Source: Cyanophora paradoxa
Taxonomy: Eukaryota; Glaucocystophyceae; Cyanophorales; Cyanophoraceae
Direction: 5' to 3'
DNA: 64,000 bases
NCBI GenBank assembly: GCA_004431415.1
Contig: QPMI01000032.1
Location: 62,001 to 126,000, forward strand
Made by a program: the position numbers and the translations under genes. Numbering within the stretch: the first letter of the stretch is position 1; the number at the start of each line of letters is the position of its first letter. The notes under the pieces are model-generated. The model was not told the origin of the DNA. It saw nothing but the letters and a program-made list of their open reading frames with translations, and did not search any database. Shown here piece by piece: positions 55,643 to 64,000 of this stretch.

Positions 55643-58600
55643 CACTGAGCCGCACAGTTACACTTAATATGAGAGAGGGAAATATTACCGATAACATGAG
55701 CGACCGCATTGTTTTCGCGGTCAACCGAGACCTCATCGTAATCCATAATTTGGAAGCATCGCCAACAAAGCCCATTCTGAATTCCGAATCTTTGCTTTAT
55801 CCATGGATAAGTAACATACATAGATTCGACGAAATCGCGACCTGCAACCTTGTCTTGATGTTTATAACCTTGAATCAGTCTATGCATTCTTGATTTGAAA
55901 GCGCCCATATCATAAATCTCGCTTCCATCCACACAAATCACGGTGTCCTTCAAATATGGTGTCCTGGTCAGTGCGACCCACAACCAATATTTGGTGACGT
56001 GGGGCGATTGCGCCTCGAAAACAACCACCCGCTTATTTTTTACGGTGTCACCTTGCACAACGTGACACGTATTTGCATAGGGAAGCGTGAAATGCTTGAT
56101 TGAATCGTATGGAAGCGTTATTTTAATGCTTTCATCTGCGTAGTCTGAAATCGTAAGCGTGGTTTCGTTCAGATCCTCGATGATATACGAGAATCCATTA
56201 TGGATGATTACACTCTCGTCATCTGCCGTCTTCCCTTTCGTCAGGCGCTGCTTTGCTATAATTTCGAGCCCTTTAAAATGAGTTGGCGTATCTATACCAT
56301 ACTTAATGCGGTGGATCATAGCATTAACCTGTGCTGCTTTGCGGTTTGTGTAAGTAATAGCTCTATCGTCAGGTCGCAACTGATCAGGCGAAATAACAGG
56401 TATGTTATGCTTTGCAAGGAATGCGGATATGTCCATGTTCTTTTCGAATAAATCTTGCTTCCATTCGAGAATCTTTTCGCGATCTTCTGGCAAAATGTGG
56501 CGCTTATTCACATGCAACTCTAACAAGCTCGGGAAGAGCTGCTCAAAGATCTCGTTATAATATTCCTTCTGATCCACACTAAGGAACTGAATAGGTGGAT
56601 TTTGCAACGGGTCACCATTCAGAATGTAGGTCTTGTCAGGGTAGGCGACTTTCATCATGTGTTTCAGTGCTGCAAGCTGTGGTATGCTAAGCTGGTAGCC
56701 TTCATCCATAACAATGCATTGATAAGGTGCAATCTTGCTTGCATTCGCACCCACAACATCATCCATTTGGGAATCATCGATTTTCAGATTGAACGCACCA
56801 TGAATGGTCATCACATTCTCCAAACCATCTTCGACTTTCATTTCTTTGACACGCTTGTTAGTGGGCGTGATATATAAGCAACTGTCGAATTTGCCACCGA
56901 TCGCCTTGCTCACATACGACTTTCCGGTTCCTGGGGCATTTCCCTCAATTCTTATGCCTTTCCCTTTGGAAAGCATCATATCACATATCGCTTTTGTGTC
57001 AAATTCATCGGGAACCGTATATGTTGTGCAATCATTCTTTCTCACAGTAACGAAATCCCTCAGTCTCTCCGGCTTGAAGAATCGAATCATTCCATTTGTC
57101 CTCTTTGTCTCAAGCTTCTTATGTAAGATCTTATTGCAATACTCATTGAAAGATATAGGTTTCGTGCTGAAACGTCCGATATTCTCATGCTTCGTGCGAT
57201 CGAATTTAACTTCTTCTACATCTAAGCTTTCGTCGATTGCCTCATAGACTGCATCAACTTTAAGAGCCATAATGACACCCTTTGATTCCCTGCACTTCTT
57301 ATACAGATCCATTCGTTGTTTTGAATAGACCATATTTTGGATTGGAAGGAATCCATCTTTTAGTAGCCTTTCTTCTATTTTCTCCACATACCAAATGTGT
57401 GGGTCTGTTATCTCGTCAGCTGCAACAATGCGATCTGGGTTTTCGTAATCTTCAATTGCATGTTCTTCTTCAATTTCGGGTTTAACCTGATTTTTCCTTT
57501 GTTTTCGTTCTTCATAAGCTTGAATCCATTTTTCGTAGTTTGAGACTTTGATTTGAGATTCGGTTTTGGCTTCTGTGGATTGATTGGGCTTCTTCTCACC
57601 GAGCCACAGTAATTTGACGTCGCCACCATGCTTTCTGGCAAACTCGATAGCATCCGATTTTAGGAAAAACGGTTTGGTTCGCGATCTCTGATTCTTTTGT
57701 TTCCCGAGCATTCCAATAATACTTACAAGAATCTGCTTCTTCTCAGTTTCGCTAAGGTTGCTCTCTAAGATCTGTTTGATAACATATTTAACAACGTTCT
57801 TGACAATTCGATATGGTTTTAAGATGTATTTTACATCGATTATGTCTATCAGGTCATCAAAGTATTCTTTGAGCATGATCCCTGGGATCAGGTTACATGG
57901 TGAATCTATGAGAATTCGCTTTGCTTTGGGATATCTGTATTGCACCCACTCCTTTCCAGTAGAGTCCTTCTTAATAAGGTATTGTCCTTTCTTCAAAGTC
58001 ACGTAGTAGAAGCTGTAAGGTTCCACATCGGCGACTGATTGTATGGACACATCCTTAAAGTCATCGAATTCGCTAAATACCGGGAAATACTCAAACGAAT
58101 TTACGTGACCTGCATAGGCTTTGCAACCATCGTGTTCGAACATTTTCAGGCACCCATCATTCAAATCCTTAATGATTTCGGCGGAATCTTCAAAGCGACC
58201 ATTTAAGGCACTCTGGGAACCGACCACGAAAGCATTTCGTGTGCTTTCGTTGTAGGAACTCTTCAAGGATCTGTTAATTAATGCTTCGTAGAACATGTTA
58301 TTATATTTGGTAAATGCATCCCGCTGCTCTGAGTTCTCGAACTGCAAGTGGTAAGCTGTCTCAACTTCGACTTCTGGGCACACAGGTATAATGATGACAT
58401 CCTTGTTCTGATACTTGAACCTTATGCTTTGGATGGATCCGAGAACCGAAATTCTGGCATCAGCTATGTAATTATGCACTGTCAGGAAGGAAGCATACAA
58501 TTTAGTCAGACCACCTGCACCACCGTAATTGATGCGGATAAGGTTCTTTTTTGTCGCCTCATCTGATTGGAGAATACCTACAATATGATCCTCATTGGCT

Positions 58601-58804
58601 GCGAAAAAACTACCACTGTTGTTATCGTTTCTTCTTAGCCTGTATCTGCAACCCAACGGCATATCTTTCTCAGTAGGCTTAGATCCATTGAAAGATTGAA
58701 TGAGGCTCTCAACATTATTATTGAGTAAATACATGTGTCCATTTTGAACTTTGACATACATGGTGGATGGTCGGAGGAATTTGTTCCTCGTTCTCTTTCC
58801 GTTT
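55642..58804 (-). pseudogene. PolB-like/SF1 helicase protein, 3' portion
   Basis: About 1050 residues are open in one frame. The first ~430 residues look like a family-B DNA polymerase palm: an A-motif-like DGCKAYAGHVNS followed by FPVFSEFDDF, a B-like KKQILVSIIGMLGK and a C-motif-like MALKVDAVYEAI. This assignment is tentative. Then comes a superfamily-1 helicase of the RecD/Dda/PIF1 kind: Walker A GNAPGTGKSYVSK, Walker B CIVMDEGYQ, motif III ILNGDPLQNPP, motif V NTCHVVQGDT and motif VI WVALTRT. The end is a treble-clef-like CWRCF...SVDRENN..H...CNC module. It would replicate the element. The frame continues upstream into insertion-derived codons (MGFVKK to 58,836), but the real N-terminus lies beyond the insertion at 61,641-62,263. 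The gene is therefore split, not otherwise damaged. Confidence 0.75.
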
Positions 58805-58818
58805 GCATCCACAGGAAT
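58805..58818. repeat. Target-site duplication, left copy
   Basis: GCATCCACAGGAAT, identical to 61,641-61,654, at the left edge of the 2.8-kb insertion. Confidence 0.85.
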
Positions 58819-61640
58819 TTTTTTCACAAAGCCCATATCAAGGGCGGTGGCGATTGTATTTGTTCAGTAACATCATCGTACGCACTACCGGTTCGGAATA
58901 GGCCGAACTCTGGGTCAGAGCATAACCTGAGGCCGGAACACAGGGATAGGCGCCTCGACGCTACAGCTGAGCGTTTCTCTTGTGGGGGGAGGCGTGGGAG
59001 GGGGTCGTAGGTGTGAGTGTAGACGTACAGTTGGGAGTCGTGGCGCCATGGGGGCCAAGCTTATCAGTCAGGGGAGAGCGGGGCGGGGAGGGAGGGGGGG
59101 AGGGGAGCGGCGCGGGCTAGGGTAGCGGGCGCGCCCCCCGATTTTTATTGCGTGTGGGGCGCGGGGTGGGTGTGGGCCGGGTAGGGGCTTTATCGGGTAT
59201 GCCGCGGCCGCGGGGACGGGCGGTGGCGGGCGGGGTGGGCACCCTAGGAGGGTCAGGGGACAGAGGGGCGTGGCGGGGGCGCAGGCCGTGGAGCTAGTCT
59301 GTCGCAAGCGTCCGGGCCGGAGAGATGCTTAGGGAGGTGGGGCGAACCCGTAGGCGGGCAAGGCTTAATGCGAGGGCGGGTAGGGGGGTGTCATTGCTTC
59401 ATGGAGCTATCTAACTCAGAGAGGAGGGCGGCGGGCTTGTCACAAGGCCCCTTTCTTCGGCAGTCATGCTACCGCAAATTGTAGAGAGAGGAAAGAGAAA
59501 GAAATCGGGGGCCGAAAGGGTAAAAGTGCCGAGAGAGGAAATTTCTACGCTGCCGCGTTGTCGGCGGCGGCCGCCCGGCGGCCGGCCAGGAGGGCCTCGA
59601 TGGCGGCGGGGCCCCCGAGGGCCCAGGTGAGCTCGGCGAGCACGCGCTGGGCCGCCTGGTAGTTGGTAAGCGAGATGGTGGCCGGCCCAGGGCCGGGGGC
59701 GGGGGCCGGGCCCGGGGCGGGCGCGGGGGCGGCGGCCGGTGCCGGGGCGGCGGCGGCGGCGACGGCGGCGGCAGCGGCGGCGGCGGCAGCAGCGGCAGCG
59801 GTGGCGGCGTTGGCGGCAGCAGCGGGGGCGGCCGCGGCGGCCGCGGCGGCGGGGCGGGGGCGGCGGCACCGCCCTCGCGCTTCTTGACGGCGTCGGGGCC
59901 GAAGCGCTCGATCGCGCGCTTGTGGGACTGGGCGGCGATGTCCGCCGCGAGCTGGGCGGCCTCCTCGGGGTCTTGTCCTCGTTAAGGGCGCTGAGGCGGT
60001 TGAGCCGGCGCGCCCCCGTCGAGTGGCCGGGGCGGTAGGACGCGCGGCCACCCCGTCGGGGTAGTTGATGCGGTGCTCCCGGGATCGAGATCTTCTTGCT
60101 GTTCTTGGTGGCCTCGAGGGCCACCGAGTCGGGGCCGCCCCCTATAGCTATATATATGCAAATGATCATGAGCTCAAGGGCCTATATAGCTAGCTATGCG
60201 CTTGTACGCATGCAGTATATATATACCGTACGCGGACCCTGTCCTGGTTCTCTTGTTAAACGTTTAGACTCTGAGAGATTTGCATGCAAGTTCGAGCTCG
60301 AGCGAGGGTGCCCAGCTCCCTCGTGCAGTTAAAATCTTTCGAATCGCTCCACTAGGGGGCCAAGCTTTTAAGGGCCTCCTAAAGCAGACGGGGGCCGACT
60401 TATTCGTGTGTATATCGATATCGCAGGCGCCCCTCAAGCTCGCCGACCGTATAGGAGGCTTGCATCGCGGGGGGTGTGCAGGGGACCGGTCGCCTCGTGG
60501 GGGAGGGGCCGGCGGGCATGAGGGGCGGGCGGCGCGGGGCCTGGCAGCGACCGCCGGGGACGCACTGCCCGCCGCTGGGAAGTCTTCGACGGAGCCGGGG
60601 ATTCCGGGTCCGATAGTGGGCGAGCGCCATCAGGCTCGGACCCCACGAGGGCGGGTCCCGGCGAGGCCGGGCCCTGAGGCAGGCGAGCGCCGTCTGGCTC
60701 AGACCCCGCGGTGGTAGCTGGGCGAGCGTTTGAGTGCTCATGCGCCCGGGTAGACGTAGGGGACGTCGGCTTGCATGCCGGCGCCAGCGGCGCCAGGGGA
60801 ACGATTTGCATAGGCGCCAGCGGCGCCAGCAGAGGCGGCATCACAGCTCGGGGCTCTGTCCACTGCCGCGTCTTGGGGCGCTTGCTCCGCGTCCCGCCAG
60901 AGGCCTGCGAGCGTCGCGCACGCGTCACGGAGAGCCAAGTGAGCGGGGGGGACGCGGCCCCGTGGTTCTTGAGTGTCGTGCTGGCGCGGGCGGCCCCGCG
61001 CACGGGCCGCCGGCGCCGGCGTGCTCTGTGGCCGTACGGGTCCGGCGTCAGAGTTCATAGAGGAGGGGCGCGGGCGGAGGGCGTGAGCGACGGGCGCGGG
61101 GAGGGTCCCGCATGATCGGCGGCAGCGGAGCCGGGTGCGTTGGCGGAGCCACGCGTCCGACTGCGCGGAGTCGAGTCGAGTTGTGCGTCGTGCGCTGTGG
61201 GCGTGGGCTCAGGCGAGCCGCGCATGCGCGGGTGGCATGCGTTGGCGGGAAGGCGGGCGGAGCGAGGACGGGAGCTTAAACGGGCGTATGTTGGCTCTAG
61301 ATGTTGTGGGGCGTCTCTCGGGCGCGCTCGGAGTGGCAGGAGAAGGCGGCGGGGACCGGCCCGTTTAAACACGTTACCGCGGGAGCTGGCGCGAGTCGCG
61401 GCGCCAACAGGGGCGCAGCTGCTCTTCGAGATGTCTGTGGTGTCGCTGCGGCTGTCGTTGCCCGCCCGGCGGACCTACTTTGCGCGTTCGGGCCGTGCTG
61501 GTCGTTGGGCGTCGGCGCCGCGAGTTTTGGGACCGGCCACGTGCAGTGCTAGCAGGCACCCTCGTTGGGGAAGCCCCACTGCGCCGGCTTACTCGCTCGC
61601 GGGCCTTCGCGCAATTTTCCGGGGTACCGGAATCGCGGCC
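58819..61640 (-). mobile_element. 2.8-kb GC-rich insertion with A-tail
   Basis: Precisely bounded by a 14-bp direct repeat. On the minus strand the insert ends in TTTGTGAAAAAA just before the repeat, as expected for target-primed reverse transcription by a LINE-type machinery. I see no reverse transcriptase, so it may be a non-autonomous element or a retroposed host transcript. The interior is GC-rich, with Pro/Ala/Arg runs in all frames. Minus-strand segments such as AAQSHKRAIERFGPDAVKK (near 59.9 kb) and TISLTNYQAAQRVLAELTWA (near 59.65 kb) look like former coding sequence but lie in different frames. Confidence 0.72.
59545..60105 (-). pseudogene. Frame-shifted coding remnant inside the insertion
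   Basis: Protein-like pieces appear in successive frames on the minus strand: ALEATKNSKKISIPGAP, RLNRLSALNE, DPEEAAQLAADIAAQ with SHKRAIERFGPDAVKK, then an Ala/Pro-rich run and LTNYQAAQRVLAELTWALGG with a stop at 59,545. Joining them needs at least two frame changes. If the insert is a retrocopy, introns cannot explain the shifts, so decay is likely. Family not recognised. Confidence 0.4.
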
Positions 61641-61654
61641 GCATCCACAGGAAT
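61641..61654. repeat. Target-site duplication, right copy
   Basis: GCATCCACAGGAAT. Reading minus-strand codons across it and then from 58,804 keeps one frame (…SYIPVD, then ANGKRTRN…), which shows where the element was cut. Confidence 0.85.
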
Positions 61655-62263
61655 ATAGGATAGGGCATAGTCCACTTTATCATTCTCGTCTAGTACTATC
61701 ATAGAAAGCTTGTATGGCTTCAGAAATGCATCGGTAATTTGTCGTAATGATAATCCCATATCGTCCCCATCAACAGGATCCCGACCATGCACCAATTTGA
61801 ACAAGAAGGCATGATTCAGCTTGATAGAAACGTAGCGCCCATAATCTTTGGCTTTTTCAAACGCTGGTGCAAATACAGCAATGATAGCATCATGCACACA
61901 TGATTTAATTCTCAATTCCTTGTTCTTTGTTTTATCAAAGAAATCACAGAATGACTTTGAGTTAACATCAAATTCGTAAGTAAGATACTTAGATGGGATC
62001 ATAGGCGCTTGATAGTCTCGTAAGATCTGGTCGATCCTGGGGATAAAGTCGTTATCGTTCTCAGGTCTTATCTTCTCGATTGTCAGGACATCACTGTAAG
62101 TGCCTGTGTGAACGTTTTTCAGATAAATTAAATCAGGGTTTCTATTACCAAACTGCATGTTTTCGAAAATGAATTGTTTGATTGCTTTTTTTTCGAAACA
62201 TGGGACATTGGTAAATGGTCTGTTCATAAGATCGAGGGATTTTATGAAAAGGTCTTTCTTCAA
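61641..62263 (-). pseudogene. PolB-like/helicase protein, 5' portion
   Basis: This frame starts at ATG 62263 (MKKDLFIKSLDLMNRPFT); codons upstream to about 62,330 (DRYYQVLKDRKDGSF) are also open and protein-like, so the true start may lie further up or be lost. It reads ENMQFGNRNPDLIYLKN, RIKSCVHDAIIAVFAPAFEK, GLSLRQITDAF and VDYALSYIPVD, then runs into the insertion. Lengths fit exactly: 62,263-61,641 plus 58,804-55,642 is 3786 bases, or 1262 codons with stop. It is the N-terminal domain of the split replication protein; no known motif is recognised in it. Confidence 0.72.
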
Positions 62264-62336
62264 TTTAACCGAATGGAATGAACCGTCTTTTCTGTCTTTG
62301 AGAACTTGGTAGTATCTGTCACCAGCTCAGCACTGC

Positions 62337-62560
62337 GCCGTGTCTCCAAAAAAATCCCCGCGAAAAAATCAAAAACAAATCAAAAACAAACCATTCCCAG
62401 TAACCCTATTCGTATTCAACAGTAATCTCAGTAAGCCTCAGTAACAAAAATCGAATTAATCGAAGTTATATCTTAAATCTTATTTATCGAAGTTATATCA
62501 TAATCTCGATTAATTATATTTAATCGAAGTTATTTCCTTTTTATCCGCCGTGTCTCCCAT
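62337..62560. repeat. Direct repeats flanking the 3' non-coding segment, copy 2
   Basis: CGCCGTGTCTCC is present at about 62,338 and 62,549, bracketing about 200 AT-rich bases with TCGAAGTTATAT repeats. The word resembles CGCCATGGCTAC, which holds the same place in copy 1 (shared CGCCRTGKCTMC). Confidence 0.6.
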
Positions 62561-62563
62561 GAT

Positions 62564-63625
62564 TTAGCGTTTCGTTAAACCACTTCTCAGATTGTATCTT
62601 CTCCTTACAACATTACTTCGATTGGGTTTTATGCCTTCCTTTGCTACCAATCGATTCACTTTATTCGTCTTATTAACCTGCTGAATTCTTTTTTGCGATG
62701 GGATCTTTATGATATCATCTTTATTCACCTTTTGCAATTCTTGCTTCTTAAATCTCCTCTTCACTTCTTTCGTTTCCTCACCATCATTATCTTCAAGCAC
62801 TTTGAAACGATTCCTATCAGCCTTTGCAACAGTGTAGACCTTCTGACTGAATTGCGCACCTTCTTTTTCAAATAACCCCTTCGGTTGCAAAACTCGAACT
62901 GTGTCTCCTGGTTTCACTTGATTAGTATCAGCCTCCTTTACACGATTGTTGTGAACAGTATCTCTCATGTAAATAAATAACTGTTTATCTTCATTTGTAT
63001 ACACTGCATTCGGTGAGTCATTTTTCAATGCCGAATGGGGACTGCTATTATACAAGTCAATAACATCACTAAGTAGATCGATCCATTTCGTGGTTCCCTT
63101 TGCTGTCATCGTTTTTCTGAGATACTGTTTGAAAGTCCTAGTGAACCTATCAATAATCCCCAGTTTATCTCCTACTGTGATGTGGTCATCCTTTGCCACA
63201 TCTGTGTAAAGCATCACACCATGTTCACTGCACCAATTTCGGTATACTGCTTGGGAGAACTCATTATCCCCAGAGAGAGCATTAACTTTGCCTGCTTCTT
63301 GCTTGAACCTATTTAAAATACTCGGGATCTCACTGCTGTTTTTAAAAGGATAAACAAATCCTTTGCGACTAAGTATGTCTACGAAACTAAGCATTTTGAA
63401 AATGCCATTGTTGGCAGTCTGAAACCCTCTGAAATATGTTATATCGATTTGAAACGATCTAGGCTTTGCCACTATGCGAAGAAACGATTTGGGTTTCCTT
63501 GGTTTCTTGTAGATTTGCTGGAGTTCTGAGTTTTTGAATTTCTTTTTCAACTCTTTTTCATCAAAACTCACTTTTTCATTAATCAGTTTCTGCCTATACT
63601 TTTTGAATGATAATACACTATCCAT
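62564..63625 (-). CDS. Retroviral-type (rve) integrase, copy 2
   Basis: 353 residues from ATG 63625 (MDSVLSFKKYRQKLINEK). Same layout as copy 1: RSFQIDITYFRG, LSGDNEFSQ and GIIDRFTRTFKQYLRK with Asp at the usual Glu position, then PGDTVRVLQPKGLFEKEG and FSQKVYTVA. No stop or frame break. The ATG overlaps the helicase stop by one base (TAATG). Both copies being open although clearly diverged argues that selection kept the gene functional until fairly recently. Confidence 0.85.
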   Translation of the reverse strand: MDSVLSFKKYRQKLINEKVSFDEKELKKKFKNSELQQIYKKPRKPKSFLRIVAKPRSFQIDITYFRGFQTANNGIFKMLSFVDILSRKGFVYPFKNSSEIPSILNRFKQEAGKVNALSGDNEFSQAVYRNWCSEHGVMLYTDVAKDDHITVGDKLGIIDRFTRTFKQYLRKTMTAKGTTKWIDLLSDVIDLYNSSPHSALKNDSPNAVYTNEDKQLFIYMRDTVHNNRVKEADTNQVKPGDTVRVLQPKGLFEKEGAQFSQKVYTVAKADRNRFKVLEDNDGEETKEVKRRFKKQELQKVNKDDIIKIPSQKRIQQVNKTNKVNRLVAKEGIKPNRSNVVRRRYNLRSGLTKR

Positions 63626-64000
63626 TATTGGGCGGCGCAGTTACACTTAATATGAGAGAGGAAACAATTTTTGGTAACGTGAGCCACAGCATTATTAATT
63701 CGATCTACCGAAATATCTTCAAAGTCCATGGCATTGTAGCATCGCAGGCAATGCCCATACTGCTTCCCATATCGCTGCTTGATCCAATCCCATGTGATGT
63801 AATCATGCTCATCGAATTGTCTGTTTGCTGCTCGGTCCTGATCCTTGTAAGTCGATATTTTCTCGTTATTCTCTCTCTTCCACACCTTCCAGTGAGCCAT
63901 TTCGAAATTATCATGGTAAATAACGACATCATCCAGCCTTGTGGTTCGTGTGAGAGCAACATAGAGCCACTTCTTTGACACAAATGGCGCCCCAGTTTCG
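63625..64000 (-). CDS. SF1 helicase C-terminus, copy 2 (partial)
   Basis: The gene enters from beyond the right edge. It reads ETGAPFVSKKWLYVALTRT (helicase motif VI), TWDWIKQRYGKQYGHCLRCY, EDISVDRINNAVAHVTKNCF and LSHIKCNCAAQ, then TAA at 63,627-63,625. The C-x2-C ... SVDRI ... H ... C-x-C ending resembles treble-clef zinc modules of the HNH/endonuclease VII kind seen in large DNA viruses and transposons. It aligns to the end of the copy 1 helicase without gaps. Confidence 0.8.
   Translation of the reverse strand, partial: ETGAPFVSKKWLYVALTRTTRLDDVVIYHDNFEMAHWKVWKRENNEKISTYKDQDRAANRQFDEHDYITWDWIKQRYGKQYGHCLRCYNAMDFEDISVDRINNAVAHVTKNCFLSHIKCNCAAQ

Larger units (their letters stand above)
54338..62335 (-). 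mobile_element. PolB-like/helicase/integrase element, copy 1 (interrupted)
   Basis: This is an AT-rich block in GC-rich surroundings that codes, on the minus strand, for one large replication protein followed by an integrase, with about 200 bases of AT-rich 3' sequence. The block is split at 58,805-61,654 by a GC-rich insertion. The order differs from LTR retroelements, since there is no reverse transcriptase or gag. It also differs from classic Polintons, since no capsid, ATPase or protease gene is visible, although the integrase is of the retroviral/Polinton type. Terminal inverted repeats were not found. The left end is set by the outer copy of an ACGCCATGGCTACA direct repeat near 54,338; the right end is where the replication frame closes near 62,330. 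Both ends are estimates. Confidence 0.6.
62336..64000 (-). mobile_element. PolB-like/helicase/integrase element, copy 2 (runs off window)
   Basis: A second copy of the element in the same orientation lies immediately upstream of copy 1 in reading direction, so the two form a head-to-tail pair. Only the helicase C-terminus, the integrase and the AT-rich 3' segment are in the window. Confidence 0.65.

Noticed and set aside
54338..64000. LTR retrotransposon
   Set aside because: Despite an rve integrase there is no reverse transcriptase, RNase H, gag or long terminal repeat, and the partner protein is a helicase.
54338..64000. Bacterial or organellar contamination
   Set aside because: The AT-rich block is cut by a GC-rich insertion with a target duplication and lies next to spliced genes, so it is part of the nuclear sequence.

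Overview
The window looks like nuclear DNA of a GC-rich unicellular eukaryote, most likely an alga. The genes are cut by many short GC-rich introns (often starting GTACCCC or GTGCG and ending CGCAG), coding exons have strongly GC-biased third positions, and the families present (hybrid histidine kinase, MYND and ZZ fingers, hAT transposase) fit a protist. I cannot name a species from sequence alone. No rRNA, convincing tRNA or CRISPR array was seen.

Layout. 0.5-2.4 kb: four cysteine-rich CXC-like repeats followed by a D-H-I-V-E nuclease-like exon, possibly one gene. 4.8-8.2 kb: two tandem paralogous MYND-finger genes (-). 8.9-9.4 kb: a 197-bp tandem repeat. 10.5-15.25 kb: a multi-exon, possibly myristoylated, serine-rich and armadillo-like gene (-). 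15.8-18.6 kb: an almost intact hAT transposon with terminal inverted repeats and a perfect 8-bp target duplication. 19.4-23.5 kb: a membrane-bound hybrid histidine kinase with a receiver domain (+). 23.5-28.4 kb: repeat-rich, gene-poor DNA with large inverted repeats. 28.4-30.0 kb: a secreted Ser-Pro-rich surface protein (+). 30.7-36.2 kb: a satellite-like array of four ~1.35-kb units. 37.2-43.6 kb: a large (-) gene with an acidic head, leucine-rich repeats, an RG-rich tract and a coiled coil built by tandem exon duplication. 44.6-48.75 kb: a divergent (+) protein kinase gene with a ZZ finger. 50.96-51.7 kb (+) and 52.6-53.3 kb (-): two small two-exon genes of unknown function.

The most unusual part is 54.3-64.0 kb. 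It holds two head-to-tail AT-rich copies of a mobile element coding for a DNA-polymerase-B-like plus superfamily-1 helicase protein and a retroviral-type integrase. In both copies the helicase stop codon overlaps the integrase ATG by one base (TGATG or TAATG). The nearly complete copy is split by a 2.8-kb GC-rich insertion that carries a short A-tail and a 14-bp target duplication. Removing the insertion and one duplication copy restores a continuous frame of 1262 codons. The combination differs from standard Polintons, virophages and LTR elements as I know them and may be a poorly described self-synthesising transposon or integrated-virus lineage.

Splicing also stands out. At least four introns, in four separate genes, are frame-consistent only with a GC donor in the context CAG|GCRCG.
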